From Sisyra terminalis (taxonomy: Eukaryota; Arthropoda; Insecta; Neuroptera; Sisyridae), in NCBI GenBank assembly GCA_958496175.1, contig OY292274.1, positions 9,300,001 to 9,364,000 of the forward strand: a stretch of DNA of 64,000 nt, in the 5' to 3' direction. Positions 25,217 through 38,946 of this stretch are shown piece by piece. The stretch's first letter is position 1. Each line of letters begins with the position of its first letter. A model generated the notes under the pieces. That model did not search any database. It was not told the origin of the DNA and was given only the letters and a program-made list of their open reading frames with translations. The position numbers were made by a program, and so were the translations under genes.

Positions 25217-25491
25217 ATTCAATTAGCTACGTTTCGTTACGTATCGTTACTTCATCAAGCTTCTTGATTCACAAAAAATATAATATTTTCAATTTAAATT
25301 CAATAAATATTTTTTTTTTATTTATTTAAAAGATTCAATTATTTATTTATTTATTTAAAAGATTTATAAAAATCTTTTTAAAAAAACTATTTTTTTTGTC
25401 TATTGAATTTAAATTGAAAATATTATATTTTTTGTGAATCAAGAAGCTTGATGAAGTTACGATACGTAACGAAACGTAGCTAATTGAATAG
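25217..25491. mobile_element. Palindrome with hammerhead-like motif in each arm (family C)
   Basis: Two inverted arms of about 90 bases (25217-25306 and 25400-25491) enclose an AT-rich spacer. Each arm contains the family C block: GTTACGATACGTAAC stem II, GAAA, ACGTAGCT. In both arms the box reads TTGATGA instead of CTGATGA (25448-25454 on the plus strand), a change at a catalytic-core base. The shared mutation shows the inverted duplication arose after it. Probably the double terminal structure of a PLE remnant. Confidence 0.6.
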
Positions 25492-27770
25492 TAAAAAAAA
25501 GCTTTGATTAAAATTAATCAAGTTAATCAAAGTTTACTTCTTAAAAAAGCTATTTTATTGAAAATTTTGTAATTTTATATTTTTTTTGTCAACTATTATG
25601 TAATCTGCACGAGTTCAGCAATGTGTCACTATTTCATGGTGGTGATATCAGGCAATTAATCTTTAGCAATATATATTTATATTTTAAAATGAATTAAGAT
25701 GAAAATAATGTCGGCTAATTATTATACTACAACTTTCACAGTGACTATAATATAATAACGAGTGATAAGTGAAACGACTACCATGAGTCTTACCCGACTT
25801 TATAAAATAATGCACTAAGAATTGGCATCTTTTGTATTGAATACAGTTTTCTCAAATCATTTAAAATATTTATCCCTCTTAAGACAAAGAAGTGTTCTTG
25901 AAAACCATTATCCCACTTTAATTAACGATTCCAAGGAAGAATTTTTGCCAATTCAAGAAAAACCGATTGGTTATTTGTATGAAAAAATACTTTATTCTGG
26001 TTTGTACAAATTATCGGAATAATAGTTTACTAGTGATTGAAGATTAAGTCGAAGGACAAACGTTTAAATAGCTGGGCTTGTCCAAATCGCATTAATATAA
26101 ATCCATCCCCAACAAATCTACAGATGTAGCAAATCGGAATTGTCTTAATCTGATTACACATTCTAGCCAATCCTTTATGTTAAATTCAAAAACATAAACT
26201 TGAGAAATTCTGAGACCAAATTCGTTTTTTTTGCAACAACGACATAGGAATATTGTCAAATTATATTCTTCTTTAAAATTTGTATTATGAATTTTGATTG
26301 TTAAACATTAGAAGTCTTCCAATGAATATATTATTTAGATCGTTTTATTTAGATCTTGTTTAAACTGTACGATTCAAATACTTCGATTCAATATTACATA
26401 AAATTCAAATGCGACTTGGTGCATTTCGATATTCATTGTTACATAATATATCTGCAGAGCTCAGACCAAAATTTAAGTTTAATGTATTTTTCATACTGCA
26501 AACTTTTTATTCCACTTTGCGTAAGTTTATACCCACGTTTAATATCATACATTTCTTGGATTTTATTTTCATTTAAACTTTGCACATTTATATTAACTTT
26601 TAAATCCACGTTTTTTCCTTGATTTTGTTAAGAAAAATATATTTTAGTTAAAACCATTAAATTAATTATTTTTTGTTTGCTTTGTTTGATTTAAAACTAA
26701 AAATACTTGTGATATACTTTGATACTTGAAGCTTACGTGTTTGGAATAAAAATTAATTAAGCTAATAATTCTGTATTTAATGATACAATTTGTTACTAGT
26801 TTAACTACGGATGAAGTCACTTTTAATTACTGCAAAAGTTCTATATTTATTATTATGTTTTAGGTCCACTAAAACATCCATTGCAATAGTAAATTTAATT
26901 AATTTATTTGTAATAAATTTCCGCTTTTTAAAATTGTGTTGTTTGGTTTGCAGTTTGAGTTGATTATATTTATAGTTAATTTGCATTTGATTAATATCTT
27001 TTGGTTTTTGCGTGTGTAAAAATTTCCGGTTTTATTATTTATGAGTTTGATTTTAAGAATTAATCTTAGTTAATCGAAAAAATTTAAACTATTTTATTTT
27101 TGAATTTCCGTTTTTAATTTAAAAGTACTAATATTTTATTCCCAAAAAAAAAATGGAAAAACCATTTCTCAGTGATTTTATAGTTTAGTGCAGCACCTTT
27201 CAGCTTTGATTTTCCATACGTTCTTTTTCGTGAACAGGAAAAGACGTAACAGGGAAGTAAAACAAAAAGGTTGAATAAATATATTTTGTATTTGCTCAAA
27301 TTGGAAAAATCGAACAAATAATTTATAAAAATCATATTTTGGAAGTCAATGGAATTTTATTGAATTTAATGATAAAGTTTACGTATGGCCGTGTGGGTTG
27401 TGTCTGGCTCAAATTAGGATAAATATAGCTTTTTGTTGGCTATTAAAAAGTTCATAATTGAAAAAATAATTAAATTACTTTGTTTTAAGGGATTTGAGAT
27501 TATGTAACTAACAATTTCATATGTACACATTTCAATGTCGAGTTCCTTTTTTTAATTGTAACAAGTTTCAAAATTATTTTTAAAAAACGATTCCGAATTT
27601 AATATTCTAGCTACGGTTTACTACTCAAAGTAATTTCAATTTGTGTTTTTTCAAATATTTTTGGTATCAAGAATTGATTGAATATTCCAAACACTTATAA
27701 ACGAGATTTATTTGAACAAGTAAGAATTGAAATATTGTGATGTGACGATATGATACCTTTATATTTATTA
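25492..27770. other. No recognisable gene
   Basis: AT-rich. A 66-codon frame at 25822-26022 begins at a non-ATG codon and shows no domain; other frames look like background. Confidence 0.45.
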
Positions 27771-28860
27771 CTAGCTGATCCCCGCGACTTCGTCTGCGTA
27801 ACGAAGGTGTATATTATATTTTCTTTTTAGAATTTGCTATTTGAAGTGGTATATGATAATTTTTAATTTTCTTATTTCTTTTACGAAAAACATAATCATA
27901 CTTAAAAACACTATTTTGTCGACTTTAAAAAGACACATTTAATATACTATTGCTTAGAATAAAATAGTTGTATGTAATGATCAATTGATTTTCAAAAAAT
28001 ATTTAAAAATATCTAAAAAAGTATGTTCAATTGCGTATACCTACGGTAGATATACCTACCGTGAACCAGGTAATCCATAAATCAATCAGTATCTATACAT
28101 AAAAAATATCGTTAAGTTCAATAAGGTCGGTCTTAATTATAACTTAAAACAGTAAAAAGTTATCAAAACACTCGCGTCAAAATAACAGAAGTTAAGGGTC
28201 CAGATGTAGAATATAAGTAGAAATCCCATTTCATTGTCTCGGCTCCCGAATATACCTTTTTCCTAAAACTATTACACTACTGCAATGTACAAAACTACCG
28301 CGAAAATAAAATTTGTTCAATTGCATGAAACCCATTTCCTCCATAATCAAGTATAACAAGTGTGTATCTATGCACTTATTATTTAAATATCTGAATTTCT
28401 ACTATATAATTAAACCATTTTCTTTTAGTTCGCCGAATTTCTCGTTACTCGATATTCGCTCACTAATGTATTTATTTGTGAATACGTATTTCGAATTTTC
28501 AGGTTTCCAATGTGGAAGCTAAAAAATCTAATGCTTACTTATAAACTAAACTTAACCATTTTCAGGTATATCAGAGTTTAAATTTTTAAGCAGATCCTAA
28601 GTTTTTGTTTCTAATAATATACCAGCATTGTTTTATTTTAAGCGATAAAACGTTTTGTCCATAACAAATATACTTTGATAATGACATTCGAAATTTCGAT
28701 TGTTTATTAGACGTTTTGCCGTACAAACTTTGCCACCATTTTTCACTCTTTTAGAGGAGGAATTATCAAAAACCTGCCAATAAAAGTCTCGTCAAAATCG
28801 GTTCAGCCATTTTAAAGATTAGCCGGAACAAACAGACAGACAAAAATTTAAGAAAATATT
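27771..28860 (-). mobile_element. Helitron copy E5, 5' part divergent or missing
   Basis: CTAGCTGATCCCCGCGACTT at 27771 after an A is the complement of the Helitron 3' end with its hairpin. The body follows E1 and E2 in reverse, including the empty MITE site near 28465-28470. The right side ends around GGAACAAACAGACAGAC; the tRNA-like module and the standard TCTATACT start are absent. Confidence 0.75.
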
Positions 28861-30319
28861 ATTTTGGTGTATGTACCGTATATACTCATATATGCATGTA
28901 GTAAAAAGCGGTTATTTCAATATTACAAACAGACACTCCAATTTTATTTATATGTAGGTATAGATGTATAGATAACACCAAAAAAAAAATGAATACTTTA
29001 ATACTTCGTAGTATCTTTGAACGCAGTTTACCAATGGAAATTTGAATATAGCGACCCATAAAACGTTTTAGAAATGTTCTTAGTGATATTAGTAATTCAA
29101 AATCATAGATTTTCTTAAAAATAGTAATAAGCACTAAAAATACTTTTTTACCTTTAAAAAATTAAATCTATTTTATTTTTAAGCTTCTAGTTATCAAGTT
29201 GTTAGCCTCGGTAATTGGGAAGTTTAACCTGATACGATTGCATCTGAGAGGAATAGAAATTATTTTTTCGTCTAACCATTTGAAATTTATTCTTCCATTC
29301 AAATAATTATTTTTTGAAGTTTTACTTTTTAAACAGCGTTACGAAAAAATAAATATTATAGCTTGAAACATACCCCTTTTAACACAAAATAGTTTAAATA
29401 CATTTTAAAAAAATGTAATTTTTTGGAATTATTTTGTACAATATGTAAAAAAAAAGTTTTGATTTTAGATATATCTAAAACAGTTAAATTTAAAGTGAAG
29501 TATCATTGCAAATATTTTTCATTTAATTGAAAATTGAAATTTTTCTAACTTTGTAATTTTATATTTTTTAATTGATTACTGTCTATTTCCATTATTACCG
29601 TTTTGGATTCGCGGTGGTGATACATATGATTTAGAGATATTTATGGAAGCAGTCGTCGATAAAAGTATTCGGGAAGTTTTATTATTGAAATATAAAATAT
29701 AAAAAAACGGAATATTTTTCCCAATTCGTTTTTTCTTTAATATAAATAGTATCTTCCAAATGACGAACGAAATATTATTTTTACTCAGGTTTTGTCATCA
29801 CTTTTTTAATCTGCCAAAGCTCCTTATTTTCTTTTAAGATATAGAACCCAACAAATAATTCTTCATCCACTGCCGCTGAAAATTGGTGATCATTATGGTT
29901 ATTTTATTCTTATACACCTTAGATGGGGTTTTACGTATTTTTACTGAACCATTAACGAAAGTAAGCTAACTTGAATGTCTTTTCCCCAGTGTCCTTCTAC
30001 CTTTAACAATGAGCTGTGTATGTGATATTTCTTTTTACGCATGGGGCTACTAAAGTACAGTAACTCCCTCTTCTTCACAGAGATTATAAGTGATTGTTTT
30101 TTTGGAGTTTAGTCTAATTAGTCCTTCTTCATTTGGCATATCATCTCTTTAAGGTACCTTCAGGATTCGGCGTTACACCCAGATGTCAATATCGTCAATT
30201 TTATCTTTCAACCTTTGGGTTTGAGTACATCCTTTCATTTCGTTCATGACAGTATGTATCGTATATCATTTAGCTATTTTAAAATTAACTTTGGTTTTGG
30301 AAATAATCATTTTGGGATC
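28861..30319. other. No recognisable gene
   Basis: AT-rich, no exon-like block. It borders the intact 14-bp duplication of the Jockey copy at 30320. Confidence 0.45.
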
Positions 30320-30333
30320 AATATTGAGTTTTT

Positions 30334-31129
30334 ATTATTTTTTTTATTTTCAAATAAATTGCACAATCTGCATAGGGTTGCAATAAGTGCATTCAATCCA
30401 TACACAATCACATGTAAGCACTAGTCCTAGTAGATTAGTGCTGTATAAGTACAAAGATTTTTAACAATCAATAGCAACAATAACAATAATAGTAATTCTT
30501 ATAGCAATAACAACAATCATAAAAACAATTAACAGAAGCAATAAGAATAGTAATAATAGTCTATAACAACAATATCAATGCTAAAAATAATGTGAAACAT
30601 TAATATATAAATAATATATAAAAATAAAGCTATATAATAAGAAATAATAATATGGCGACAGATAGTTAATAGGAATATTTGTTTAGTTACAAAATCTATC
30701 AGGTAAATCTATTATATTCCATTTTTGTAACCTTCTTATCATCTCACTGTTGTCCAATAAGTTTATTGCGAGATGGTTGGAATGATTGTTTAGTTTTGTC
30801 AGATATTTTTTACTAAACCTTTGAATTTCCTCCTTTACAGATGGCATTTCTGTATCTTCATGTATTTTTTTATTGTTTACATACCATGGAGCACCGATTA
30901 TTTGTCGTAGAGTCCTTGATTGAGATCTTTATAGGATTTCAATGTTGGAGTTAGTTGCAGTACCCCACAACTGTATCCCATATGCCCATATGAGCTTGAG
31001 GATGACATTGTACAGAAGAAATTTGTTTTCTGCTGATAATGGTGCATTAGATGCCATTAGCCAGTACATTTTTTTGTATTTTTATTTTAATATTCTCAAG
31101 TTTTTTTGATTTGCACAACCCATGTAAGT
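30334..31129 (-). mobile_element. Jockey-clade LINE, copy 2, with 14-bp duplication
   Basis: This 796-base, 5'-truncated LINE is flanked by a perfect 14-bp direct repeat AATATTGAGTTTTT (30320-30333 and 31130-31143). Its 3' poly(A) lies at the left as poly(T). The 3' UTR and coding end closely match 9233-9990. Target-primed insertion of a truncated copy explains every feature. Confidence 0.92.
30683..31066 (-). pseudogene. Jockey reverse transcriptase C-terminus with one internal stop
   Basis: A single minus-strand frame from 31066 to the stop at 30683 carries the end of the LINE ORF2 protein. It begins YWLMASNAPLSAENKF, continues IWAYGIQLWGTATNSNIEIL, hits one in-frame stop, then resumes to PSVKEEIQRFSKKYLTKLNN and ends LPDRFCN. 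Apart from that stop the frame is continuous, so this copy is younger or better kept than the one at 9.6 kb, which has frameshifts. The catalytic palm is absent because of 5' truncation. Confidence 0.88.
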
Positions 31130-31143
31130 AATATTGAGTTTTT

Positions 31144-34075
31144 GAAGTAATTTCTTGCTGAATGTTGGAATTTTCTGGATAGAAGTAGACGGAAGACCCT
31201 CTTATTTATCAAGGAACCGAGTGTAATGTTTTCTAATGAAACCAAATCGTCAAAGCTAAGATTCTATATTCTGAGAACTCGAGAGAAACAATAATGTTTA
31301 TATAAGTTGAATATTTGAATACAATTTACAATACTTATGTATGAGCTTACCAAAGTTGGTTAATCTTCGAAATCATATGTAATGAAATTGAATTAATTTG
31401 ATAATTTTAACATAATCTTTCTTTAACTTTAAGTTTTAAACAACAAATAAATAGGAAATTTATTAAGTTTCACTTCTCGACTACTTTTTTGAAAATAAAA
31501 GAAAATAATCAAATTTTAATTTTATTAGGGTAAATAAGTGCATTGATAAAAGTTAATTAAAAAAGGCAGGTAGGTAACCTATTTATAGTTTTATCATAAC
31601 ATTAAGCCAAACTCGAAAAAAACAATTTTTGCATTAAAATTTTCGTTAAATATCATAATGTGAAAAACATTTTTAATATCAGAGCTTGATGTACCATAGT
31701 TTTAGTATCTACTTGTTGACATATTTAATGACCTACTTAAAAAGTTGCGCTTGAATCGTTATTAGTAAGCTCCATTAAATTACGAATGTGTGAACTTTTC
31801 ACAAAATATCAACAGACTATCAAATTCTTGAGGAAAAAAAAACAATTTTATGAAACTTGTAGATTCATTCAAATATCCAGATCGCATAAAATACGATCTT
31901 AATATGTTAATATATAAATAGATCGTAAAATTAGACGAAAAAAATGTGAGTCGATGTTTTGAATTTATAAAATCTTCTGCCTCCATATTATTTCTTTTTA
32001 AATAAGCAATGGCTGAATTTATGTGTCAGGTTGTTTGTAACGTTTCAACATTGGCACGTGGTTCTTTTCAAGCTGATAAATTATTTGTAATAATTCACGT
32101 TAATAAATACCTGTGCACTTTGTCTATATAAAGTATATTTCATACAGCTTTGTTTTTTTTGTCTCTATAAACCAATAAATTTGAATTGTTTGCAATGGGT
32201 GAATGACTTTTATATGAAAAAATAAAAACGTTCTTTTGTGTTTATAATATTCATCTTTTTTTGAGAAGTATATTTATTTTTTTAATATTATTATAAGAAC
32301 ACAAATCCTTTTATCTCTTTGTACTACGTTTACATTGAACTATTTTAAAATTTTGTTTAAACGTTGTCCCCATTTGTTACTTTGATTATTTAATGCCATA
32401 AGCTTTCAAAATAAACAATAAATTAGCTTTCCGGTTAAATTCATGACATTTTCCTTTTGTACATGTTTCATATGAACGACATGCCGTATTTCTATCCAAT
32501 ACAAGTGTTTTGATTCAAAAATTTTTTGAGCTTTATACACCCTTTATGTTTACTATTTTTTTTCCAACAAATTAGTTAAAAAAAACATATTGAATTTTAA
32601 ATACATTCAAAAAGATGAACAATACCGTGTATAAATGTAAACGAGAATTGTTTGGTTTTCTGCCTATTGAAAATTCAGTTTTCCACGAGATTGGATTCAT
32701 TTCCTCAACGCTGAAGACAATTGACATAGTGAAATCAATCTTAACAAAACTAAGACTCAAATTCTGAAGAAAATATCCAAGACAATACGTTGATTTTTCA
32801 CGAAAATGGTCAAATTAAAAAAAAATAGGATGCTAATCGAAAGTATAAGTCAATTTGTACCTGCTGTGCAAATTTTTCCAAAAACAAACCACGTTTAAGG
32901 GATGAAATCGCCCATCAAAGTACCAGAAGAAATCATAAAAAACATCTAAACTTCAATCGCATGTAACATCGTTATATAAGGGATGATTTTCGAACCAAAG
33001 GCAGTTTCAGAATTTTCTTTACAAATATTCCAAGACAATTCCAAGACAATTTTAACAAAATCTTTTCTAGTCTTATTTTTTTGTTATTTTTATTTTTCTT
33101 TATTTAGATCACCAATAATTCATTCTCTGTTGATTTTACTTAATTCTCCTACGATAATCGATAATCGACATCAAATCATTTTATGCATGTATTTAATTAA
33201 TGAGTTATCGATTTGGCAATGTTGAGTTAAGTAAAAAATAAATTTAACTGTCACTATTTACACAGACATTTACAATATTTACAAAATCTATTTGCTGTTA
33301 GAAATTTCGAAATCAAAAACTTTGTCGAAGTAGATCTTCTGTAACTTTTTAGAAACTACCTCAAAAGATAATAAAATTAATAAAAGGCTTTAACAGTAAA
33401 ATAAACTAACTGGTAGATGCTGTTTTTTTTAAATGAAACAGGAAAGTAATACTTTTTGCTTTGCGTGTTCGATTCTGTGTTTAAAAATTTACTCCATTCA
33501 AAAGCGTATTTATTTAATTAAGACGTTTTCAAAACGTTACAATCTCTGGGGATATCAAGTAACAAATAAAACGATCAAAACATGAGAAAACCTAACTTTT
33601 CTCCTTTTTTTTATTTGATGTAGGTTCTTTTTATATTGACGTTATAAAAATGTCCCAATAAATAAAATTATCAAGCTATTTTTTTCAAAGCTATTGTAAA
33701 GATTAATTACTGTACATTGCAAGGGTTATTTAAAGTCCTGATTTATTCCTTTGCTAAGGGAAAATCAACCGTTGAAGTGCACTTTTCAATTCTGTAATGC
33801 AAATTCACATCAATACGCTATAGATTTTCAAGCATTATGAATTAGTGATACATCGATACACTAAAATAATATTCTGTTTTTATTCAGAAAAAAGCAAGGG
33901 CTAATTTATTTTCTGCTTCGTAAAGTGTGTATCGTGATTTTGTTGGAGAGCTTGTGTTGTGATAAACGAGTTTTATAAAAGGTGCCAATTATGCCAAAAT
34001 AAATTAATATTTCGTATAAAAAATAATGATTAAATTAATTAAACCAACAAGTATTGGTTTATATATACATATATA
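31144..34075. other. No recognisable gene
   Basis: AT-rich sequence without convincing exons. Open frames at 31780-31986, 32572-32760 and 32983-33225 show background composition. Confidence 0.45.
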
Positions 34076-36402
34076 CTAGCTGATCTCCGCGACTTCGTCT
34101 GCGTAACGTAGGTGTAGAATATATTTCCTTTTTAGATTTGCTATTTGCAGTGGTATATTAAAAATATTATTTTTCTTATTTCTTTTACGAAAAATATAAT
34201 CATATTTAAAAACACTGTTTTGTCAAATTTAAAAAGATACATTTAATAGACTGTTGCTTAAAATAAAATATTTGTATGGAATGATCAATTAATTTCCAAA
34301 AACTATTAACAAACATCTAAAAAGAGTATGTTCAATTGCGTATACCTACAGTAGATATACCTAACGTTAACCAAATAATACATAAATTCATCAGGATCTA
34401 TACATAAAAAAATATCGTAAAGTTTAAAAAAGTCGGTCTTAATTATGAATTAATACAGTAAAAAGTTATCTAAACACTCGCGTCAAAATAACAGAAGTAA
34501 AAGGTCTAGATTTAGAATATTAGTAGAAATCCCATTTCATTGTCTCGAATCCCGAACGAACCTTTTTCTCAAAACTATTACACTACTGCAATGTACAAAA
34601 CTACCGTGAAATTAAAATTTGTTCTATTGCACGAAACCCAGTTCCTCCATAATCAAGTATAACCATTGTGGGTCTATTCACTTTTTACTAAAATATCTGA
34701 AATTCAACTTTATAATTAAACCAGTTTCTTTAAGTTCACCGAATTTCTCGCTATTCGATATTCACTCTAATGTATTTATATGTGAATACGTATTTCGGAT
34801 TTTCAGGTATACAATATGTGAAAGCTAAAAAATTTAATGCTCTTTTATAAATTTAATTTAACCATTTTCAGATACTTCTATCAGAGTTTAAATTTTTAAG
34901 CAAACCTAAAGTTTTAGTTTCTAATATAAAACCAACTTTGTTTTATAATAAAGGGTAAAAACGTTTCGTTAATATCGGTACTTTGATTATGAAATTTGAA
35001 ATTTCGATTGTTTATTAGACGTTATGCCGTACAAACTTTGCCACCATTTTTCACTCTTTAAGAGGAGGAATTATCAAAAAACCCTTTTTTATTACATATC
35101 TGCATTGTAAAAGGAAAACATTTTCCAAATTTCATCGACACAAATATGCATTTATATTGGAAAATACACTGTAAAACGAAAAAAAATATGTCCTTTATTT
35201 CGATTATCATGACTAAAAAGCAATTCGATTTCGCACATTTGGACGTTGTACGTACAAAATTGTTGGAAATAGAAAGCGTGGAAGTTAATTAGAATATTTT
35301 ATTTATTTTCAATAACAATAATTGGTTTTCAAATTATGGTTCTAAATACCAGAGAAAAGTAAGTTTGCAAGATTTTATATATTTATTGATGATAATGAAA
35401 TATATGATAAAAATTGCTTCTTTAATGCTTTTCAGCAGAATATATAATTGCTCCAGGTAACAATCATTGGTTCATAAAAAATATATTTTAAAAGTTTGAC
35501 TGTCGAAAAACAAAGATTAAAAACCTCCTCTTTTGTAGACTTTCATACCTACTAATTAAGTGAAATGGCGTTATTTAAAATGCTGTAGTTTAAATGATAT
35601 AACAATAACAGATATTTATTATTAATTAATTATTTATTTAATAATTACACTTATTAAATTCAAAATTTCGATTTTTGATTAACTCTTCATTTTCTCATAC
35701 AAACTTATTCACCCCTTTTACTCTTTTAGGGTAGAAATTTTCAAAAAAAAATTCTCAGATATCTACTTCGTATAAGAAATATATCGAATATTAAAATTTC
35801 ATCAGTCAGAGAGGGTATATAAATACACAATTTTATGTATGCACGGTTTTAAAGACGTATTTGCTTTAAGCTTTATTATTATTATTATAATTTTTTTTCT
35901 ATTCCGACTGTTACTTTTTTTTGTTAATATTTCCTTATTGAGCAACTCTAAGGGTCTATTTACAACAATATTGTAAAAAAAAAGTTTACTACTGTAAGAA
36001 CCGAACCCACGTCGTTTTAATTGGGAGCATCAGAATATCATATACGTAAGCCATTACGCTATTAACATCAACTATGTATTATATATATAAATGTTTATAT
36101 TTCAAAGAGCCAATTTTTTAAGCTTTAAATTAAATTTACTGTGGTTTTTATCAGTTCAACTTAAAATATTTTTGCAGATTATTCCATAACTTTTAATTAC
36201 CTTTCCAATGATATATAACTCGCCGGTCTAAAGTAATTTTTTTTTTTTTCATTCCTTGGAATACCTTCCCGTATCATTTTTAAGGAATGGTGAGTAGTCT
36301 TACATGTGTGGGAAATTGTGTTGTATTTTAATACTAAATTTCATTAAATTCGGTTGTTCCGTTCTTTAGTTAAATCGGGACACACAGACAGACAGACAGA
36401 CA

Positions 36403-36404
<2 letters not shown>
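34076..36404 (-). mobile_element. Non-autonomous Helitron, copy E6
   Basis: CTAGCTGATCTCCGCGACTT after an A marks the 3' end on the minus strand. The body follows E1 and E3 in reverse, with a tRNA-like module at 35993-36070 (A box TAGCGTAATGG on the minus strand). It ends in CAGACAGACAGACAG next to a (TA)n tract that has replaced or obscured the 5' terminus. It keeps an empty MITE site near 34773. Confidence 0.8.

Positions 36405-36465
<61 letters not shown>
36405..36465. repeat. (TA)n microsatellite
   Basis: A run of about 30 TA dinucleotides at the 5' edge of Helitron E6. Confidence 0.95.
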
Positions 36466-36471
<6 letters not shown>

Positions 36472-36589
36472 TTATAATATGTTATATATAATATTTATAT
36501 ATATTGTTGATATTATTATTCACTGTTTACACTGCAATAAGAAAATGATTACAGAACTGTTTAGAAGAATCCGAAATAAATAAAACAAT

Positions 36590-36790
36590 TATTTTCAAAA
36601 TAAGATATGCCAATGAGGCCGCAGTTTTGTCGAATGAATAACAGCCGTCTAATGTATATCCCAACAGATGAAACCGGTAGAATGAATTTGGAAGAAAATA
36701 CTGCTGAAACACAAACCACGTTATTTATAAAAAATCTGCAAGAAACGAACGTCAAAAACATCTTTCTAATGAAAATCAGCTCCCAAATAC
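36590..36790 (+). pseudogene. Degraded non-LTR reverse transcriptase fragment
   Basis: One frame reads KIRYANEAAVLSNE, resembling the catalytic YADD segment with DD changed to NE. After a frameshift, the frame at 36607-36810 reads GRMNLEENTAETQTTLF, resembling the G-L-x-IN-x-x-KT segment that follows in LINE reverse transcriptases. The order and spacing agree with a LINE palm domain, but the match is weak and rests on pattern alone. The block is richer in G+C than its flanks. Confidence 0.4.
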
Positions 36791-36810
36791 AGGAGTATAT
36801 TTCTATTTAG

Positions 36811-38300
36811 GCAAAACCATAAACCATTAGCTAGGCCACATAAAAAAAAGAAAAACAATCGAAATAAGTTGGGCAAGTTTTCTTAGTATTAGGGTATTAG
36901 TGTTTGTAAGTCATCCAAAATTTAACAATAGAGACGATACTAAGGTTTAATCGACTTAAAGCAAGCTTATTCTTCAAATGACTATTTCCGGGAAAATATA
37001 AAAGTACAAAAAGATTGTAAAGTACAAAAATATAAAAGATGTTTCTTTCGGAACTCTCGAACGACAAAAAAACACCAATTAATGACACACAAAAAAATGT
37101 TGCAAGTTCAATATTTGTGAAATGTCAAAATAGAGCTTTTTCTTCCAATGGGTATTTCTGAGAAAATATGACAGTTTTGAAGATTTTTCTTTCGAAGCTC
37201 TCGAACGACAAAAAGCACCAAATAATAGCGCAAAAAATTTGAAATTTTAATATTTATAGAAGAGCTTAAAACGTTAAGTTTAAGTTAGCACAACGTAGGG
37301 TTTTTACTATATATATATATATATATTTATTCATAATATGATTTTACTTGTCCTAGTTTTTATTTCTAATCTTTAGTTCTACTCTCAGTCTTATGAACAA
37401 TAATAATTAATAGAATACACATAAAAGTTATGCATACAGTTGTACCCCTCATTCAACTTTTACGCTACTTTTTGGCATTACGATTTTTTCCAATACACTT
37501 AACCACTTTACATCAGTTTATTTAGTCACATAGTCTAAGAAGAATAGATTTAATGGCAGTAACACTATTGAATTTTTATAGACAAGAGAAATATTCCAAA
37601 TACCAACAATAAATTAGAAATGACATTTAGAAATTCAGTAAAATTATCGTTTCAAATTTTGTGTTCTACTATTTAAAATTTAACAATAAGTTAATTGTTT
37701 GAAATTACCTGTCACTTGTATGAAAAAGAGCGAGGCTTCGGAAAAGACTTTAAAAAGGAATAATAAATAAGGTTTCTTAGAAAAACACGCTATAATAATT
37801 TTTAAGTAAAATTGAATGGTTCATTGATTTTTTTTTTTTATTAAATTGCATGTACTTATGGGGCATAATTACTTTGTATAAAACTCTCATAAAAGTAAAG
37901 TAATATATGCATTTAATAGTTTAATGAAGCCCCTTCGACTCTTTTATGAAATCGTGTTAGATAGAATTAGTTATTAAAAATTAATTTATCATGTGAGTGT
38001 TAGGAAAGCAATTTAAAAAAATTATGGTGTGAATAATGTTTTTTTTTACACAAAGAAAAAATAACTAAAATGTTTACTTCCTTGTAATATTTGTGTACAA
38101 AATTTGAATCCCTTCCTAATAGTCATCGAACGAAATGTCTGTTTGATACAAAAAAAAAACATTGAATATAAGCAAAAAAAAAATAAACTTATAAATTTGT
38201 AAATGATTTTGAATTTTTAACGATTAGAAGAAATAAAGTGTTTTATGACGGTTATATTTTGTTTGAAGAAATATATTTTGAGCACGTTTGGTTCGCTCAT
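36811..38300. other. No recognisable gene
   Basis: AT-rich. A rough tandem similarity occurs near 37040-37060 and 37185-37205 (TTTCTTTCGGAACTCTCGAA and TTTCTTTCGAAGCTCTCGAA), about 146 bases apart, hinting at an old duplication. Confidence 0.4.
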
Positions 38301-38378
38301 ATATCTGTGTATAAATGTATACGTTGTACAAGGATCGTGACATAGGTATATACAGCATTTCCTTTTCCTTTTGCATTG

Positions 38379-38672
38379 TTAAGCGGCAAAACTTTCGTCG
38401 AGCACGCAACCCGTCCGTTGAAATCTCAATACGTATAAAGATAAAGCTGGAATCTTCCAGACTTGCCGATCGAAGCTCCGCACTAAAAACGCCGTGTTCC
38501 CGTTCGATTCTTTGGCGTCTCCACCACTATTACGTCTGCCGTGGTCGTACCTATTTGTTGCTACACTTCGCGGAATTAGCCACTGCTCTAATATTACTGT
38601 TCTACATTTTCCGTTCAACTTAAATATTTTATGTCAAGACTGACGATTGGTTTTTAACTCTTGTTTATAAAT
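38379..38672 (-). promoter_or_regulatory. CpG-rich island with TATA/Inr arrangement on the minus strand
   Basis: A block with many CpGs stands out from the AT-rich flanks. On the minus strand TTTATAAA (38664-38671) lies about 29 bases upstream of TCAGT (38639-38643), the spacing of an insect TATA box and initiator. Transcription would run leftward through the island, where an open frame of 79 codons (38618-38379) begins MNGKCRTVILEQWL. I recognise no domain in it, and an opposing plus-strand frame of 102 codons (38315-38623) is equally unremarkable. Candidate promoter plus first exon; inference only. Confidence 0.4.
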
Positions 38673-38918
38673 TGCATCGTCATTGATATATAAGCGATTC
38701 AAAATTAACTTTCGAATATCTCGGTTTTAGTTTATTTTGTGATCGAGAATTTAGCTTCATACCTGTCTGTTAAAATATTTATAAATGCGAATTATATAGT
38801 TTAAAAAATATTTAGAATTCAAACTTTCATATATTCTTTAAGTGTAAGAAATTATATTTGATACAAATAAAAAATCGATTGCATTGATACGCATTTTATT
38901 TATTTACGAGTCACAATA

Positions 38919-38946
38919 AATTAATGGATAATAATATATGTCTTAT
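38919..38946 (-). mobile_element. PLE family B inverted left end
   Basis: ATTAATGGATAATAATATAT and the next few bases are the exact inverse of sequence at about 43103-43130 in the family B 3' region. PLEs commonly carry such an inverted fragment of the terminal repeat at the other end. It marks the outer left edge of the nested cluster. Confidence 0.6.
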
